Positions 24,931-37,157 of a DNA stretch of 64,000 nucleotides are shown here, piece by piece. This DNA is from Selaginella moellendorffii. Its lineage: Eukaryota; Streptophyta; Lycopodiopsida; Selaginellales; Selaginellaceae. The position numbers and the translations under genes were made by a program. Each line of letters opens with the position of its first letter. The first letter of the stretch is position 1. Location of the stretch: contig NW_003314327.1 of the NCBI RefSeq assembly GCF_000143415.4, forward strand, positions 919,403 to 983,402, given 5' to 3'. Under the pieces are notes generated by a model. It worked only from the letters and a program-made list of their open reading frames with translations. It did not search any database and was not told the origin of the DNA.

Positions 24931-27900
24931 ATGGAGGACGAGGACGACGATCCGATTGCCGTAATGCAGCTCCACAGCTGGCCGGAGATCCCGCTCGGCG
25001 AAATCCAGCAGCTGACCGATGCAGCTCTATCGCCATCGCTCCGGCGATTGCTGCTTGTGTCGAGGACGTCGGGATCAGCGCGATTGCTCACATTGAAGAA
25101 AAATCTCTCCGTAAGTTTGCCACAGCCGATGGGATCATTCGCGTGGGGATGCCAGACAGATTGTTACACGAGCAATGGGGGATCGTCGGGGCCATTTGAG
25201 GAGCTGCTCTTCACTTGCAGCGATAGAGGTCTTATGATCTACGGGTTCGCAAGCAAGGTTAGCGAGCATGGCCTAGATTCTAGCAGCTCTAGCTCTATCT
25301 ACGAGGTTGAGCTGGGATATCACGACGTCGACAAACCGAAGCTCGTCTTTTTGGAAGCCGAGGCATGGCCGGATTTCGTACCATTGAGCATCGCGAGAGA
25401 CTCGCCTTCTTTCTTGAAGTTAGTCGAGTTCGCCATCAGGGACTCTGGTACCGACCAAGCATCTCTTGATGGAAGAAGCTATGGATTGGTTAGCTTGGTT
25501 TCAAGTTTCTCCGGCAGCTTGGTGGCAATGATCTTGCAAGAGGCTTCTAGTGGCGATCGAGCTGTAGTGATCGCCAGGATATCCGAATGGGACGTACGCT
25601 GGATCGCTCGGATTCTCCTCGACGGGCAGGGACAAGACTGGGTGGACTTTTCTCTGGTGCTGGACAGGTTCCTGGGTCTCACAGGCAGTGGCAAGATTTT
25701 TATCTGGGAAGCTTCGACGGGAAAGTTTCTATCTGTTGTTCATGTTTCAGGGACGACGGCCACCTTTTCGCGACTATATCCTGCCAAGCCTCGGGGACTT
25801 GTAGGTGTTGCGGACGAGCTCGGACAGATTTTCTTCGTCTCGCTGGAGAGTCACTTTTCTCAGCCTGGTATCGGTAGCTGGCGCTCAAGCTGGGAGCTTG
25901 CCGATTCCGAAGTTTGGATCCGCGAGGCTGGGACTAAGCCGACGCTTAGTCCCAGTGGATTCACTCCCAAGCACTTTTTGGCTGCGGGAAAATCATCCGG
26001 TTACAAAGGCAGGAAGCTCCGGAAGGTTGTATTGCCTTGTGTTTCTTCCAGTTCCAGTTCCGATGCTGCCATTGCAATAAGTTCGTGCTCGATAACTCGG
26101 TTGGTCAGAAGGGATGGCTCCGCCACAGTGGTGCAGAGTCCGTTGTATTGCTCGACAGGCACAGATGCCGCGACCAAGACTTGGACATACTCCAACGAAA
26201 CAGTGGGCTTCAGCTTTCAAGGGTCACTTTATCTCGTATCAGCAAACTCTCTGACCGTGGTTCTTCCTCCAGTCATTGATTCAAGTCATCAGGCACCTAG
26301 ACAGCAGTGGTGGTGTACGTCCACAAGAGAGCTTCCTAGCTTTTTGTCATGCCAAACTCCGGTCCCGCAACTACAGCAGTGGCAAATGGCAGTACTGGAC
26401 AGATGCCTCATTTATGACGGATTGGATGAGGCGGAGCACTTGTTCGTTGAAAATGGTGAGCTTTTTGTGAAGTTCGTTGAAGCTTGGAAATAGATTAATT
26501 CTAACACTGTAGGCTGGAACATCAGACTTGCACGACTGCGAAAGTTACAGTTGGCGTTAGACTATCAGCGAACAAATGAGATTGCACCGTAAGTTTCGTT
26601 ATTTCATTTCTCAACAAAAGTTTACACAGACCAAGCTCCTGTCCAGGTTGTTGAATAAGCTTATTCCTGTGGGTGGAGCTGAAACAGGTGTGCTACGTCT
26701 GATGTTTACTGCTGTGGAACTTATGTTGAATCAATTCGGCAGTGATAACGAGCTTTCTCAAGCAGCGCGGTAAATATGTTTCTTGTTACTTATCAATGGA
26801 TATCATCTACTTTGTGTTTCAGGTTGCTTGCCCTTGGTGCACGTTTCACCAGGGAATTGATTAAAGTTTATGGACTTCGAAGTTTTCCTGACGACAACCT
26901 TCAGACGTCACAGCCTCTCCTGGAACTTTCGCAGTTTCTGGAAACTATTAGAACCTTGCAAGACCATCTACATTCACGCAAGACTAGGCCAAATACTGAA
27001 AAGGTAAACAGTTTTGGAATTGGCTGCTTCCTTGAATTTTTTTGTTTCTTTTACTTTTTGCAGGATGAGGCTGTACCAGAGGTGGAAAGGCGGGTGCAAG
27101 CAACTCCTTCAGTCGAGCCACACTATAATGACGACCGCTTGGTTTCTACTGTTATAGCGTCACCTGAGGACGAAGAAAACAGTAGAAGACACCCTTCGCA
27201 GGAAACTCCGAAAGAGATGATCGCCCGTTGGGACAGTGAAAACATTGATGTTCTTGGTATCGTGAAGGATGCTTTACGTGCAGGACGCATACCTTTGGCA
27301 GTTGTACAACTTCACCACCGGAGGTGTGGAGAGACTGGTAAGAGGCAACTGGAGGCCGACGTTTTTAAGGAAGTTCGTGACATCGGCAGATCAATCGTCT
27401 ATGAGTTGCTTTGCAAGGTGACTTTCGGTTTTGGTTACGGTGGTAGCATTCTGATTTTTGGTACAGGGAAAGACGCCAATTGCATTGGCAGCGTTGCGCA
27501 GACTTGGAGAAGACATACCAACGGTGCTACATGATCTGGCATTTGGAACCGTACGGCGGTCATTACGAGCTCATACTACGAAAGAGCTGCGGAGGCACGG
27601 TCACCTTGATCCAAAAGAGTATCGCCTCTTACAAACTATTTCGCGAATTGAGGTAAACTAAGTTTGTTGCATCTTCGTTTTCTGACTTTATGTTATTGAA
27701 GAGTGTGTACCCAAGCAACAACTTCTGGAAAAGTTACCGCATACGACATGAAGATTCCGTTGGTACTTCAATGCCTAGCGATCGAAAGCTTCAGATTTGG
27801 TGTACATCGCCCGTTGGAGATTGTTCGATTGACTGTGGTGAGATTGATGGTGTGGTATTGGGATCATGGAATAGAATTATCGCTAAAGACGTGGAGGATG

Positions 27901-30900
27901 AAGTGAACAAAGAAGAGCGCTCTGCAGCATACTGGGCTGGTGCGCTGGTTTGGCTTCAATCGTTGGATGAGTTAACTATTGATCGGGTAACTAGATTCAA
28001 GTTTCAGTTTCTTCTCGCTCGTGACTAATGTTTGCTACCTGTAGATGATTCTGGAGCAATCTCAAGCATCAAATGTTGCATGGGATTCTCAGCTGAAGTA
28101 TGCGGTGGTACACCACTCGTGGTCCGCTTCAACAAGCTTGATCAGTGATATTCCTTCCTCGGAATTACAAGAATCTGAGCTGGAGATTCAGGTGCCAACT
28201 TCAAGAAATGGTATAGTGGTGGTGACAATACCCAAGGTCAAGCGGCTCGCGCCGAACTTAGATGCTTGCTCCAACTGGCTTCGTTATCTGGTTGAACGGG
28301 ATCTAGCAAGAGGTCACATTTTCTTGCGGTCGCTATGGACTGGTGCAACCGAGCTGCTTTCATTGCTTTCACGTGCCGGTCTTATATTTTCTCACTCGGC
28401 TTCAGACGTCCAACAAGTTGATACTGTAAAAGCCATCCAGCAGCTTGTAGTACGGTCTTGTGTGCAGTATCGTCTACCGTGGTTACTCGAGTTATATCTT
28501 GATCAGCATTTGTCAGGGTTCGATGAAGACGCGGAAACATTTTTGGAGATTGCGGTAATTCTTTTCGGATTGTTTTGTTCTTGTCACTTGAATTTTGGTT
28601 TTCCTAGGAAGACTGCCACTGGGCAAGATGGCTTCTTTTGTCACGTGACAACAAGTACGAATATGAAGCTTCTTTTGCAAATGCTATGGCAATCTTTGCG
28701 GGTCAGTCGATTTTGACACTAGACGACATGGCTACGTTTGGAAGTGAGCTCATGGCTCTCTCGACTCTAGCTTATGCTCCTGTTCTACCTCAAAAATGTT
28801 TATACTCGGGGGTGAAAAAGCAGTCTGGTAACAGCTGGCAGTGTAGTCTCGAGCAACTTCAAGCAGGTCTGAAACCATTCCCGACTCTTTGGAACACTTT
28901 AAAGTTTTGGTGCCTTGGGAAAAAGGTCAAAGTTGATCCCGGTAAGATAGTTGGGTACTTTTTTTGACATTATGATGACACGGGTGAAGCAGATTTGCCT
29001 AATTATCTACAGTGGCGTTTGAGCCTGTTTTCTTCAGCGGACTACGGGACATCGCTCTTAACTTTACTTCCGAGATGGCTTCCAAAAAGCTTCAAAAGAG
29101 TTTTGTATCTATCCATTCAGGTAGGTGATTATCCATCTTTGGTTTCCGAGCCGTGTAAGACCTGGTTTTAACAGGGAGGCGGTGTTGGAGAAAGTTTCAT
29201 GAGCCCAGCGTCTTGGGAGGAATCGATAAAAAAGAGGATTGACAAGCAGATTCATTTGAACTCGTTAGAGGTTTGAACTTATTATGTCGTTTTCCTCCTC
29301 ATGACGGTTGTTTTGTCTTTCAGACCCCAGAATCTAAGCTTGAACTTCAACTCCTTCAAGGATGTCCACTCGCTGCGTTTAGTTATTTAATGTCGCTACG
29401 AGCTAATGAAGGAAGGTCTGGAGATGATGGTGTGCTTTCTCACGTTGAGGAAGACCTGCTTTGCCTGGTAAGTTTCTCCCGCCTGGACGCTTTTTGTAAA
29501 ACCGGTGCTGTGCAGGTGAAGCCTCTTGGTGTACGTAATTTTAGAAACGATGTGGTCACCGCTGCATGTTCTCTGCTGCTAGAGCTCTGTGGCGTGTCTG
29601 CTACCGCCCTACGCACTGACATAGCCGCTCTTCGTCGAATCGCTGAAAGTGAATCCTCGGGCGAAGATGTGTCAAACTATCTTGCAGAATCGCTATCCAA
29701 TAGTTATACGGAAACAGGTGTAGCTGGTGAAGCGGACAAGCGTTGCACTTCACTTATTTTAGAGCACCTAGAAAGAGCCAGTATGACTGGAGAAGACGCA
29801 AACGGGCTATGGCTTAAGACAGGTGAGGGAAATGGACAAGAACTGCGTACGTCTCAGATGTCAATGAGTGAACGTTGGAGTTTGGTAACGGCGTTTTGCC
29901 GAGTTCATCACTTGGCACTCAGTACAGTTTACCTTACTCACTTGGCTGGAGATGATGACTGGGTACGTAGGACTTCATTTGCTTCAAGCATCGTAACATC
30001 TGAAATTTTGACAGGTTGGATTCCTAGCTGAAGCTCAGTCTGAAGGTTGTCCGCTCGATATACTTGTTGGGGTGGTAAGTCCTCTTCTATTTGTTTTTTT
30101 CCCATTGTCGTAATATTCTGTATTTCAGGCATCAAAGAATTTTACAGATGAGCAACTACGAAGTCACGTTTTGACTGTTTTAAATAGCATGTCCGGGAAA
30201 TCTGATCACACGGAAATTTTGGACCACAACGAGTTATTTTCACTGATAGCGGAAATTGAGAGTCGTAAAACTCCTGGAGCAGATTTGATTCAAAAGGCAA
30301 AAAGCATGCGTTGGCCACTACTTGCTGTAGTGGCCTCTTGCTTCAACGACGTATCTCCACTCACGTGCGTGGCTGCATGGCTGGAAGTAACAGCAGAAAG
30401 GTAGGCCAAGTTGGCTATGGATTTGCAGATAGTTAACAGTTGCATTGTAGAGAAACCAATGGTGTAGGAGCTGCTTTGGCATCTAATGTGGGGTATGCTG
30501 TGGATGCTACAAATGCAGTATATCATACGCACCATCGGTTGCCAGTCTACACTCGCATCAATGCGAAAAGACGACGTCTTTTGTCAAGTCAGAACGAGGA
30601 TGATTTTATCGAGTCCTGCCAGCCTATGCAACCAACCCAGATACTTCAGGCTGGAGATGGCACTCAAGAGTCTTTGGCAAAAATGGTTGCAACTCTGTGC
30701 GAAAAGCAGCTGTTCATTCCTCTGCTTAAAGCATTCGAGCTGTTTCTTCCGTCTTCACCTCTGCTTCACTTTATTAGATTTCTGCGGGTAAGCTTACTCT
30801 TCTTTCTGTACAAGCTTTTAACCATATTTCGTGTCCAGGCCTTTTCACAGATGAGGTTGTCTGAAGCTTCGGCTCATTTGGCCGACTTTTCTGCATTTTT

Positions 30901-33900
30901 GAAAGAAGAAATTCACAGTAGGGGTGGAAGAAGTGGAACAACATGGATCAGTAAAGCAGCTATTGCTGGGGCCAATGCGATATTGGCTGCGTGTCCTTCT
31001 GCCTATGAGAAGCGCTGCATGTTGCAGTTGCTTGCTGCAGCAGATTTTGGTGATGGAGGTGTTGCTGCTATGGGATACAGAAAGCTTTACTGGAAAATCC
31101 AGCTTGCGGATCCGTCATTGCGTCAAGGGAGACAGTCGGGAACGCAGGTTGATGACTTGGATGACGACGCTCTTTTAAAAGATCTCGAAGCGAGTGGTCA
31201 ATGGGAAGACGCTCGTAGTTGGGCGAGGCAACTTGATCTCAGCAATCAAGGGAATTCGGGTGCAGTTCATCACGTAACAGAGATGCAGGTAAACGGCTTA
31301 ACAACTCTGGTTAGTAATTTGTGTTGATATGTTTTTCAGGCAGAGGCAATGGTTGCCGAATGGAAGGAGTTGCTTTGGGATGTACCCGAGCAAAGAGCAG
31401 CACTATGGCGGCACTGTCAGGCGCTTTTCACTAAACATTCGTACCCTCCGCTCAAGGTAGTGTTTTTAGTTGCTTGTTATAGCCTTGCCGACATTTTGTG
31501 TTTTTTTTTCAGGCTGGTATGTTTTTCTTGAAGCACGCTGAGGACATTGAGCAACATGGCCTACCTGCAGAGCTGCATGCAGTACTGCTGCTGGCACTTC
31601 AATGGCTTAGCGGTTCGATCACTGGATCAGCTCCGTATGTGATACTTCACATTATTTTCTTTGTTTAACTTTAATGTTTCTTTCCAGTGTCTATCCGGTT
31701 CCTCTGCTCCGTGAACTTGAGACTAGAGTGTGGCTCTTGGCCGTGGAATCTGAAGTTTTGATGAAGAGCAGCAGCTCAAACAGTCCAACTTTTAGGCTTG
31801 GAGCACTAAATCTGGAAAGTCCATTCAGCATGCACAGCGGGAGCCCTGTTGATCGCACGGCAGCTAAGATTGCAACTGTTGATGGCCACCTCAAAGTCTT
31901 CAACTCTATGCACGCAGACATAATGGACGATATTCGGCAGGTTCACAGCCCCGTAGGTTCTGGTGGTAAAGACGGAGGGTCTAAACCAAAACGCAGACTT
32001 CTTAGACGTGGCCAGGAGAAGGAACAAACATCACCTGATATGGACAACAAGTTGAAGATCACTGACGAAGACTCTACTGCTGGCTGGGAAGACAAGGTTG
32101 GGGAGGGGGAAGTTGAAAGAGCGATTCTCGCGCTCGTTGAAGTTGGTCAGGTGCAAGCAGCAAGACAACTTCAACAAAAGTTGTCACCCAGTCGTGTACC
32201 GGCAGAGCTTGTCTGGGCTGAGACGGCTTACAACGTTGCCATGCTCTCGAGTCCTACTGTGAAGGGATCAATAAGAGGATCAGCTTTGGGTGCACCTGTC
32301 ATGAAGACGCTCAACAAACTGAAGTTGAAAGATGTCTCGTCTGCTTCGCCTCTTCAGGTAAGAACTTGTCCGTTCCTTTTTGTGTTTTAACTTGGCTGTT
32401 CTGCTCAGGCTATGGAGGCTTTGACTGCGGCATGTCGAGAAGGCTGTGGTCGTGGCCATTGCAGACGAGTTACTGCCGTGGCTCAGATTGCCAACTTTTT
32501 GGACCTGCCTTTCTTTGAAGCCTTCCAAAAGCATCCGACTGAACTGCTTCAGCTTCTTTCTCTAAAAGGCCAAGATGCTGTTTCAGAAGCTAAACTTTTG
32601 GTGGCCACCCATTCGATCAACGCATCCAGTATTGCTCGCATTTTGGCCGAGTCATTTCTCAAGGTGTGGTTTTTTAAGTCTTTCATTTCTTTCGTTATTT
32701 CTTTTTCTTTGTGATATATCCAGGGTCTCCTTGCTGCACATCGCGGTGGATACATGGACTCGTCTTCCTCGAAGGAGGAGGGACCGGCACCACTGTTATG
32801 GCGATCATCCGATTTTGTACAATGGGGTCAGCTATGTCCATCTGAACCAGAACTTGGACATGCTTTGATGCGACTAGTAATAAGTGGGCATGATATGCCG
32901 CACGCTTGCGAGGTACAAACTTTTTCTTTCGTCTTGTGCGATCCTTGACTCGGTACAACACACAGGTGGAGCTACTTATACTAGCGCATCAATTCTACGA
33001 GTCATCTGCATGTCTTGATGGAATGGACGTGCTGGTTGCTCTAGCAGCCACTAGAGTGGAAGCTTATGTGGCTGAAGGAGACTTCTCAGCCCTTGCCCGG
33101 TTGGTAACAGGTGTGAGCAACTTCCAAGCTCTGCGTTTTGTCTTGGATCTGCTGATAGAAAACGGTCAACTGGAGTTGCTGCTCAAGAAACGTGCTGCTG
33201 TTGATGCCTTGAAGGAGTCATCGGCATCTGTCCGAGGCTTCCGAATGGCCGTTATCTCAGCTCTGAAGCACTTCAACCCGCATGATTTAGACGCGTTTGG
33301 AATGGTTAGTAACTTCTCGCACCGTCATCTGCTTTGTTGCCTAAGCGTCCGTTTTTCTTGTATGCGCAGGTGTTCAGCCATTTCAGCATGGCCCACGAGA
33401 TGGCTAATCTTTTGGAATCAAGAGGACGGAAAGGCTTAACTCGGTCCATTAGGAACGATCCAGAGCAGAACGAAGAGGTGCTGGAGATAATGAGGTTCTT
33501 TGTGGAAGCGTCGGAGGTGTATGCGGGGATTGATTGTGGAAACAAGACAAGGTGGTGCTGCGCTCAGGCCTCGTTGCTCTCGTTGCAGCTCAGAATGCCA
33601 GAAATCATGTGGCTCAACCTGACGGAAACAAATGCTCGACGTTTGCTAGTAGACCAGCGCCGGTTCCAGGAAGCATTGATAGTAGCAGAAGCCTACGGCC
33701 TCAACCAGCCCGCGGAGTGGGTTCCTGTGCTGTGGAACCAGGTGCTGTCACCAGGTTGGATCGAGCACTTCCTCACCGAGTTTGTGGCGTCATTGCCGCT
33801 CCGTCCATCCACGCTCATGGAGCTAGCTCGAATCTACCGGTCAGAAGTGTTGGCCAGAGGCGACCACCTGGACTTCTCGAAGTGGCTCACCTCTGGCATG

Positions 33901-34101
33901 CCACACGAGATCACCAAGTCGTTCAGGAGTATACTCAAGCACGTAGGCGACTTCAGGCTACGAACACAGCTCACAACTCTGGCCTCGGGCTTCCCCGACG
34001 TGCTTGATATGTGCGCTCGGATTCTAGACAAGGTGCCGGACATAGCTGGTCCACTGGTTCTCAAGCGGGGACACGGTGGAACTTACGTCTCGCTCATGTA
34101 G
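24931..34101 (+). CDS. Spatacsin (SPG11) homologue
   Basis: Very large multi-exon gene. Exon 1 (24931-26455) encodes MEDEDDDPIAVMQLHSWPE followed by a WD-like propeller region (for example SGKIFIWEASTGKFLSVVH). Many exons then encode a long helical-repeat region. The last exons carry the conserved spatacsin C-terminal domain: VFSHFSMAHEMANLLESRGRK, MRFFVEASEVYAGIDCGNKT, CAQASLLSLQLRMP, FQEALIVAEAYGLNQPAEW and KRGHGGTYVSLM before TAG (34099-34101). In animals spatacsin works with spastizin and the AP-5 adaptor in late endosome and lysosome recycling. Plants have a homologue annotated as spatacsin C-terminus protein. The plant role is therefore inferred. Exon joins checked by eye keep frame; not every intron end was traced. 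Confidence 0.88.
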
Positions 34102-34170
34102 ATAAACATGTCGATCGATCGGTCGGCGTGTATAGATTCATGAGGTAAACAGCTCGTTTTGCTGCTTTTT

Positions 34171-35988
34171 CTAGGCAGAATAATATTGCAGATAAGCGGC
34201 CATCAAAATCCTCCATGCCACATTGTCTGCTTCGAACGGCATCGAGTGCATCAATTCTTGCGCTCCATCAAAGTTGCCTGCTCGGCCGACGAGATCGATC
34301 ATGCAAATGTAGTGTTCCAGCGCCAGCCGGGTGTGGTAGTCGGCCTCCAAGCTCAGGAAGAACGAGCAGCCAACGTCCAAGGCTCCGGCATGGCTGCACA
34401 CGGACAGGACGCAGAGGCTGGTGATCTTGTTGGGAGCAACTCCATCCAGCAGCATGAGCCGCAGGAGGTCCAAAGCCTCGGCCACGTCGTGATGCACCGC
34501 TGCCACCATGCTGCTCCACGACACCACGTCTCTCCGGTACTCGATCGTCTCGAACACCGCTTTGGCATCGCTCACGTTCCCACACCTGACGTGAAAGTTG
34601 AGCACCGCGTTGGCCACAACGACGTCCGGCTCCCCGCTGTTCCATTTGATGGTGCACTGTAGCAGTGACGCTCCCAGCGCATCCAGTCCCAGGTTTGCAC
34701 AGGCATCCAGCAGCGTGGTGAGAGTGATCTTATCGGCCTTGACGGCGTCCTGCTGCATCCGCTCCCAGAGCTCAAGAGCCTGCTCGTTTTCACGGTTCTG
34801 GACACAGGCCGAGAGGATGGCATTCCACGACACCAAGTCGCGATCGGGCATCCACTCGAAGACGGACAGAGCAGCAGCCAAGTCCCCCCGCCGAGAGCAC
34901 ACAGCAATCACAGCATTCCAGGAGACGAGGTTGTGGCATGCCATCTTGTGCCACGCCTCCACTGCTAGATCCATCTCCTCACTGCTGACCAAGGCTGCCA
35001 GCATCGCGTTCCACGACACGACGTCGCGTCCGCTCAAGCCGTCGAACACCGCCTTGGCGCTGCTGCTGCTCCTCCACGCTCCATACATGGTCACCAGGCT
35101 GTTCCCGACTGCTACGTCGCTGATCCCAAGCTCCGCCACCTCTTGGTGAAGCGCCCTTCCGAAAACTCTCAAGAACGACGACGACGACGAAGAAGAAGAA
35201 GATGAGGCCTCGAAGGCGCTGACGAGCGTGAAGACGTCGGGCGGATGGTAGTCACCTTGGGCGTCCATGAGGCTAAAGAGTTCCAACGCGCGCCTGGCAG
35301 TGGAAGAGCAGCGGCTGTGAGCTGCGATGATTGCATTCCAAGACACCCGGTCGCGACCACCATCGCCGCAAGCTTGGAAGAGCTGCGCTGCTTGCTCTGG
35401 TTTACCGCCCTGGGCAAATGCGGCGATCATCACGTTCCTCGAGACAACGTCCCACATTGGCATCCGGTCGAAGGTCCGCTTGGCTCGCTCGCCACTGTGA
35501 TCCAGCTGCAGCTGTGCCGACATGACGATGTTCCACGAGAAGTGGTTCCTCCTCTCCATCTGATCCAGAAAGACACGGACGGCCTCCTCCGGCTCCCCGC
35601 AGCGCTTGAACATGTCCATCACCAGGTTCTTGAGGAAGGTGTGCTTGGCCAGACCCCTCCTCACGATGTGCGCCACGATCCTCCGGCCCTCTTGAATGCT
35701 CCTCGCCTGGCGGAGGAGGAATCCATAGCTGTTGATGTCCAGCTGCTTGTCCGCGCTCCATCGCTCCAACACGTCCACCACGTCGGAGACTCTCTCCTTG
35801 CCGCTGCTACTGCCGGTGCGAGTATCGAGCTCCTGCTGGGCGAGCGCTCCCCAGATGGAGCACTGATCTTGCTGGAGAGTGCCGGCCATCCATTGCAAGT
35901 AGCTGTCTGGGAGACGCGCAAGTTCCTCGCCTTTGTGCCTTCCAAAGCTCACCACCACGCGGCCCCTGCTGTTGATCACTGGCCTCAT
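34171..35988 (-). CDS. PLS-class pentatricopeptide repeat protein with DUF3820-like N-terminus
   Basis: Intronless frame of 605 codons from the ATG at 35986-35988 to TAG at 34171-34173. A GTG four codons upstream also keeps frame, but ATG is the expected eukaryotic start. Roughly a dozen PPR motifs of P, L and S types are visible, for example MFKRCGEPEEAVRVF, DRVSWNAIIAAHSRC, RDVVSWNAMLAAL and RDLVSWNAILSACVQN. Such proteins bind organelle RNA and guide C-to-U editing or processing. The protein ends just after VAWRILMAAYLQYYSA, where the E domain would begin, so it has no E, E+ or DYW tail and would need a partner for editing. Residues about 10-36 (SFGRHKGEELARLPDSYLQW) look like a DUF3820-type motif instead of a clear transit peptide. 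The 3' end faces the spatacsin gene 69 bases away. Confidence 0.85.
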   Translation of the reverse strand: MRPVINSRGRVVVSFGRHKGEELARLPDSYLQWMAGTLQQDQCSIWGALAQQELDTRTGSSSGKERVSDVVDVLERWSADKQLDINSYGFLLRQARSIQEGRRIVAHIVRRGLAKHTFLKNLVMDMFKRCGEPEEAVRVFLDQMERRNHFSWNIVMSAQLQLDHSGERAKRTFDRMPMWDVVSRNVMIAAFAQGGKPEQAAQLFQACGDGGRDRVSWNAIIAAHSRCSSTARRALELFSLMDAQGDYHPPDVFTLVSAFEASSSSSSSSSSFLRVFGRALHQEVAELGISDVAVGNSLVTMYGAWRSSSSAKAVFDGLSGRDVVSWNAMLAALVSSEEMDLAVEAWHKMACHNLVSWNAVIAVCSRRGDLAAALSVFEWMPDRDLVSWNAILSACVQNRENEQALELWERMQQDAVKADKITLTTLLDACANLGLDALGASLLQCTIKWNSGEPDVVVANAVLNFHVRCGNVSDAKAVFETIEYRRDVVSWSSMVAAVHHDVAEALDLLRLMLLDGVAPNKITSLCVLSVCSHAGALDVGCSFFLSLEADYHTRLALEHYICMIDLVGRAGNFDGAQELMHSMPFEADNVAWRILMAAYLQYYSA

Positions 35989-35996
35989 CAAGGATA

Positions 35997-37157
35997 TCAC
36001 GGATTCAATCGCCTCCGGTCTCGCTGATGCCTCGCCCGATCACTTGCCCGGAGCTCGCCGCCATACATTCTGGACGCCACCTCCTGGATCTTAGAATGCA
36101 GTGGCTGGATCATGGAGCGGTATGTCATCCTGCGCCTGGGGATGCTGTGATAGTAGTAGGGGTCCTGATGATCATCAACCTCGGCATGCCGCGCGGGAGC
36201 AGCGCTAGCGTGCTTTCTTCTAGATGGAATCCTTGGCATTGATCTCGGCTTGGCCACGGCTCTCACGCGATCGCCGCCGTCTGACGACGATCGGTCCTCC
36301 CACTCCCAGAATTGTTTCTTCGTCTTGGTTTTGTTCAATGTCTTGTTATTGCGAGGAGATGAATTTGCGCGCCTGAAGAACTGAGGAGCCAACAAGGTAT
36401 CGTTGCTACTCGTGCTGCTGCCACTCTCACGATCATTTGCTTGCAACTCAGCAAGGGCGCTGAGATTCTTGTGCTGCTTGCAGACAGACGAGCGAGGAGC
36501 TGGAGTAACAGTAGCAGCTGTGGGTGTGGATCGAGGTCGAGAAGCTGCTGCGGGAGTAGTAGGAGACGACTTGGTGGACGAGGGCGATGATGCAGCTTTG
36601 CGAGAGCGAGATCGCGAGAGCAAGCATTGTCTGATGCGCTCCGGAACAATCTCTGGCGGCAGCAGCAGCAGAGCTTGATCACCACTTCTGTGCTTGCTCT
36701 TCCGTGCTGCCACTGCTGCTTTGACATAGGGATTGGAAGATGGAGGAGGCATAGCAGCCGCGATGGCCGGTGAATCCCACGCCGCCGCCACCTTGGAACC
36801 GGGATTGGAATCCACCCCTGTTTTTGGCGCGTTCTCGTTCTTGTGCTCTTCGTCTCGATCAGCACTGATACTGTTCGTGTGGGGCAGTGGTTTGGGCTTG
36901 GAGACGGTGACCGAGACGGGGCTCGCGGATGGATCGCTGGGATCGAGCTTGACGTGAGCTTGGATCGCGATGCTGAGCCTGTCCACGGCCGGAGGAGCAT
37001 CGCGATCGCCAGCATTTCCATTTCCAGTGGCGTGGTCGGTCTTCTTGGCGTGGCTGCTCTTCCTCTTCTTCTTGCCGGTGGGCAGCATGATGAGCGCGGG
37101 CGTGAGCGTGATCTTGTGTGAGGTCAGAGGCGATGCTTGGAGCGCAACACCCGCCAT
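35997..37157 (-). CDS. Uncharacterised 386-residue basic, Ser/Pro-rich protein
   Basis: Intronless frame from ATG (37155-37157) to TGA (35997-35999). I do not recognise the family. Visible features are an N-terminal basic patch (GKKKRKSSHAKK), long Ser/Pro/Ala-rich low-complexity stretches, SNPYVKAAVAARKSKHR, a segment PEIVPERIRQCLLSRSRSRK, and a basic, probably structured C-terminus containing IPRRRMTYRSMIQPLHSK and VASRMYGGEL. Together these suggest a nuclear or nucleic-acid-associated protein, but that is a guess. The stop codon is only 8 bases from the ATG of the PPR frame on the same strand, so the two share a transcript, overlap as transcripts, or are joined by splicing. The start is 182 bases from the divergent IDH gene. 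Confidence 0.6.
   Translation of the reverse strand: MAGVALQASPLTSHKITLTPALIMLPTGKKKRKSSHAKKTDHATGNGNAGDRDAPPAVDRLSIAIQAHVKLDPSDPSASPVSVTVSKPKPLPHTNSISADRDEEHKNENAPKTGVDSNPGSKVAAAWDSPAIAAAMPPPSSNPYVKAAVAARKSKHRSGDQALLLLPPEIVPERIRQCLLSRSRSRKAASSPSSTKSSPTTPAAASRPRSTPTAATVTPAPRSSVCKQHKNLSALAELQANDRESGSSTSSNDTLLAPQFFRRANSSPRNNKTLNKTKTKKQFWEWEDRSSSDGGDRVRAVAKPRSMPRIPSRRKHASAAPARHAEVDDHQDPYYYHSIPRRRMTYRSMIQPLHSKIQEVASRMYGGELRASDRARHQRDRRRLNP

Noticed and set aside
35997-36000. GTG of the PPR frame overlapping the TGA of the upstream gene as a true start
   Set aside because: GTG starts are not expected in plant nuclear genes; the ATG four codons later was used instead.
35245-36027. Plus-strand 260-codon frame in the PPR gene
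   Set aside because: Antisense of the intronless PPR frame with no motif.
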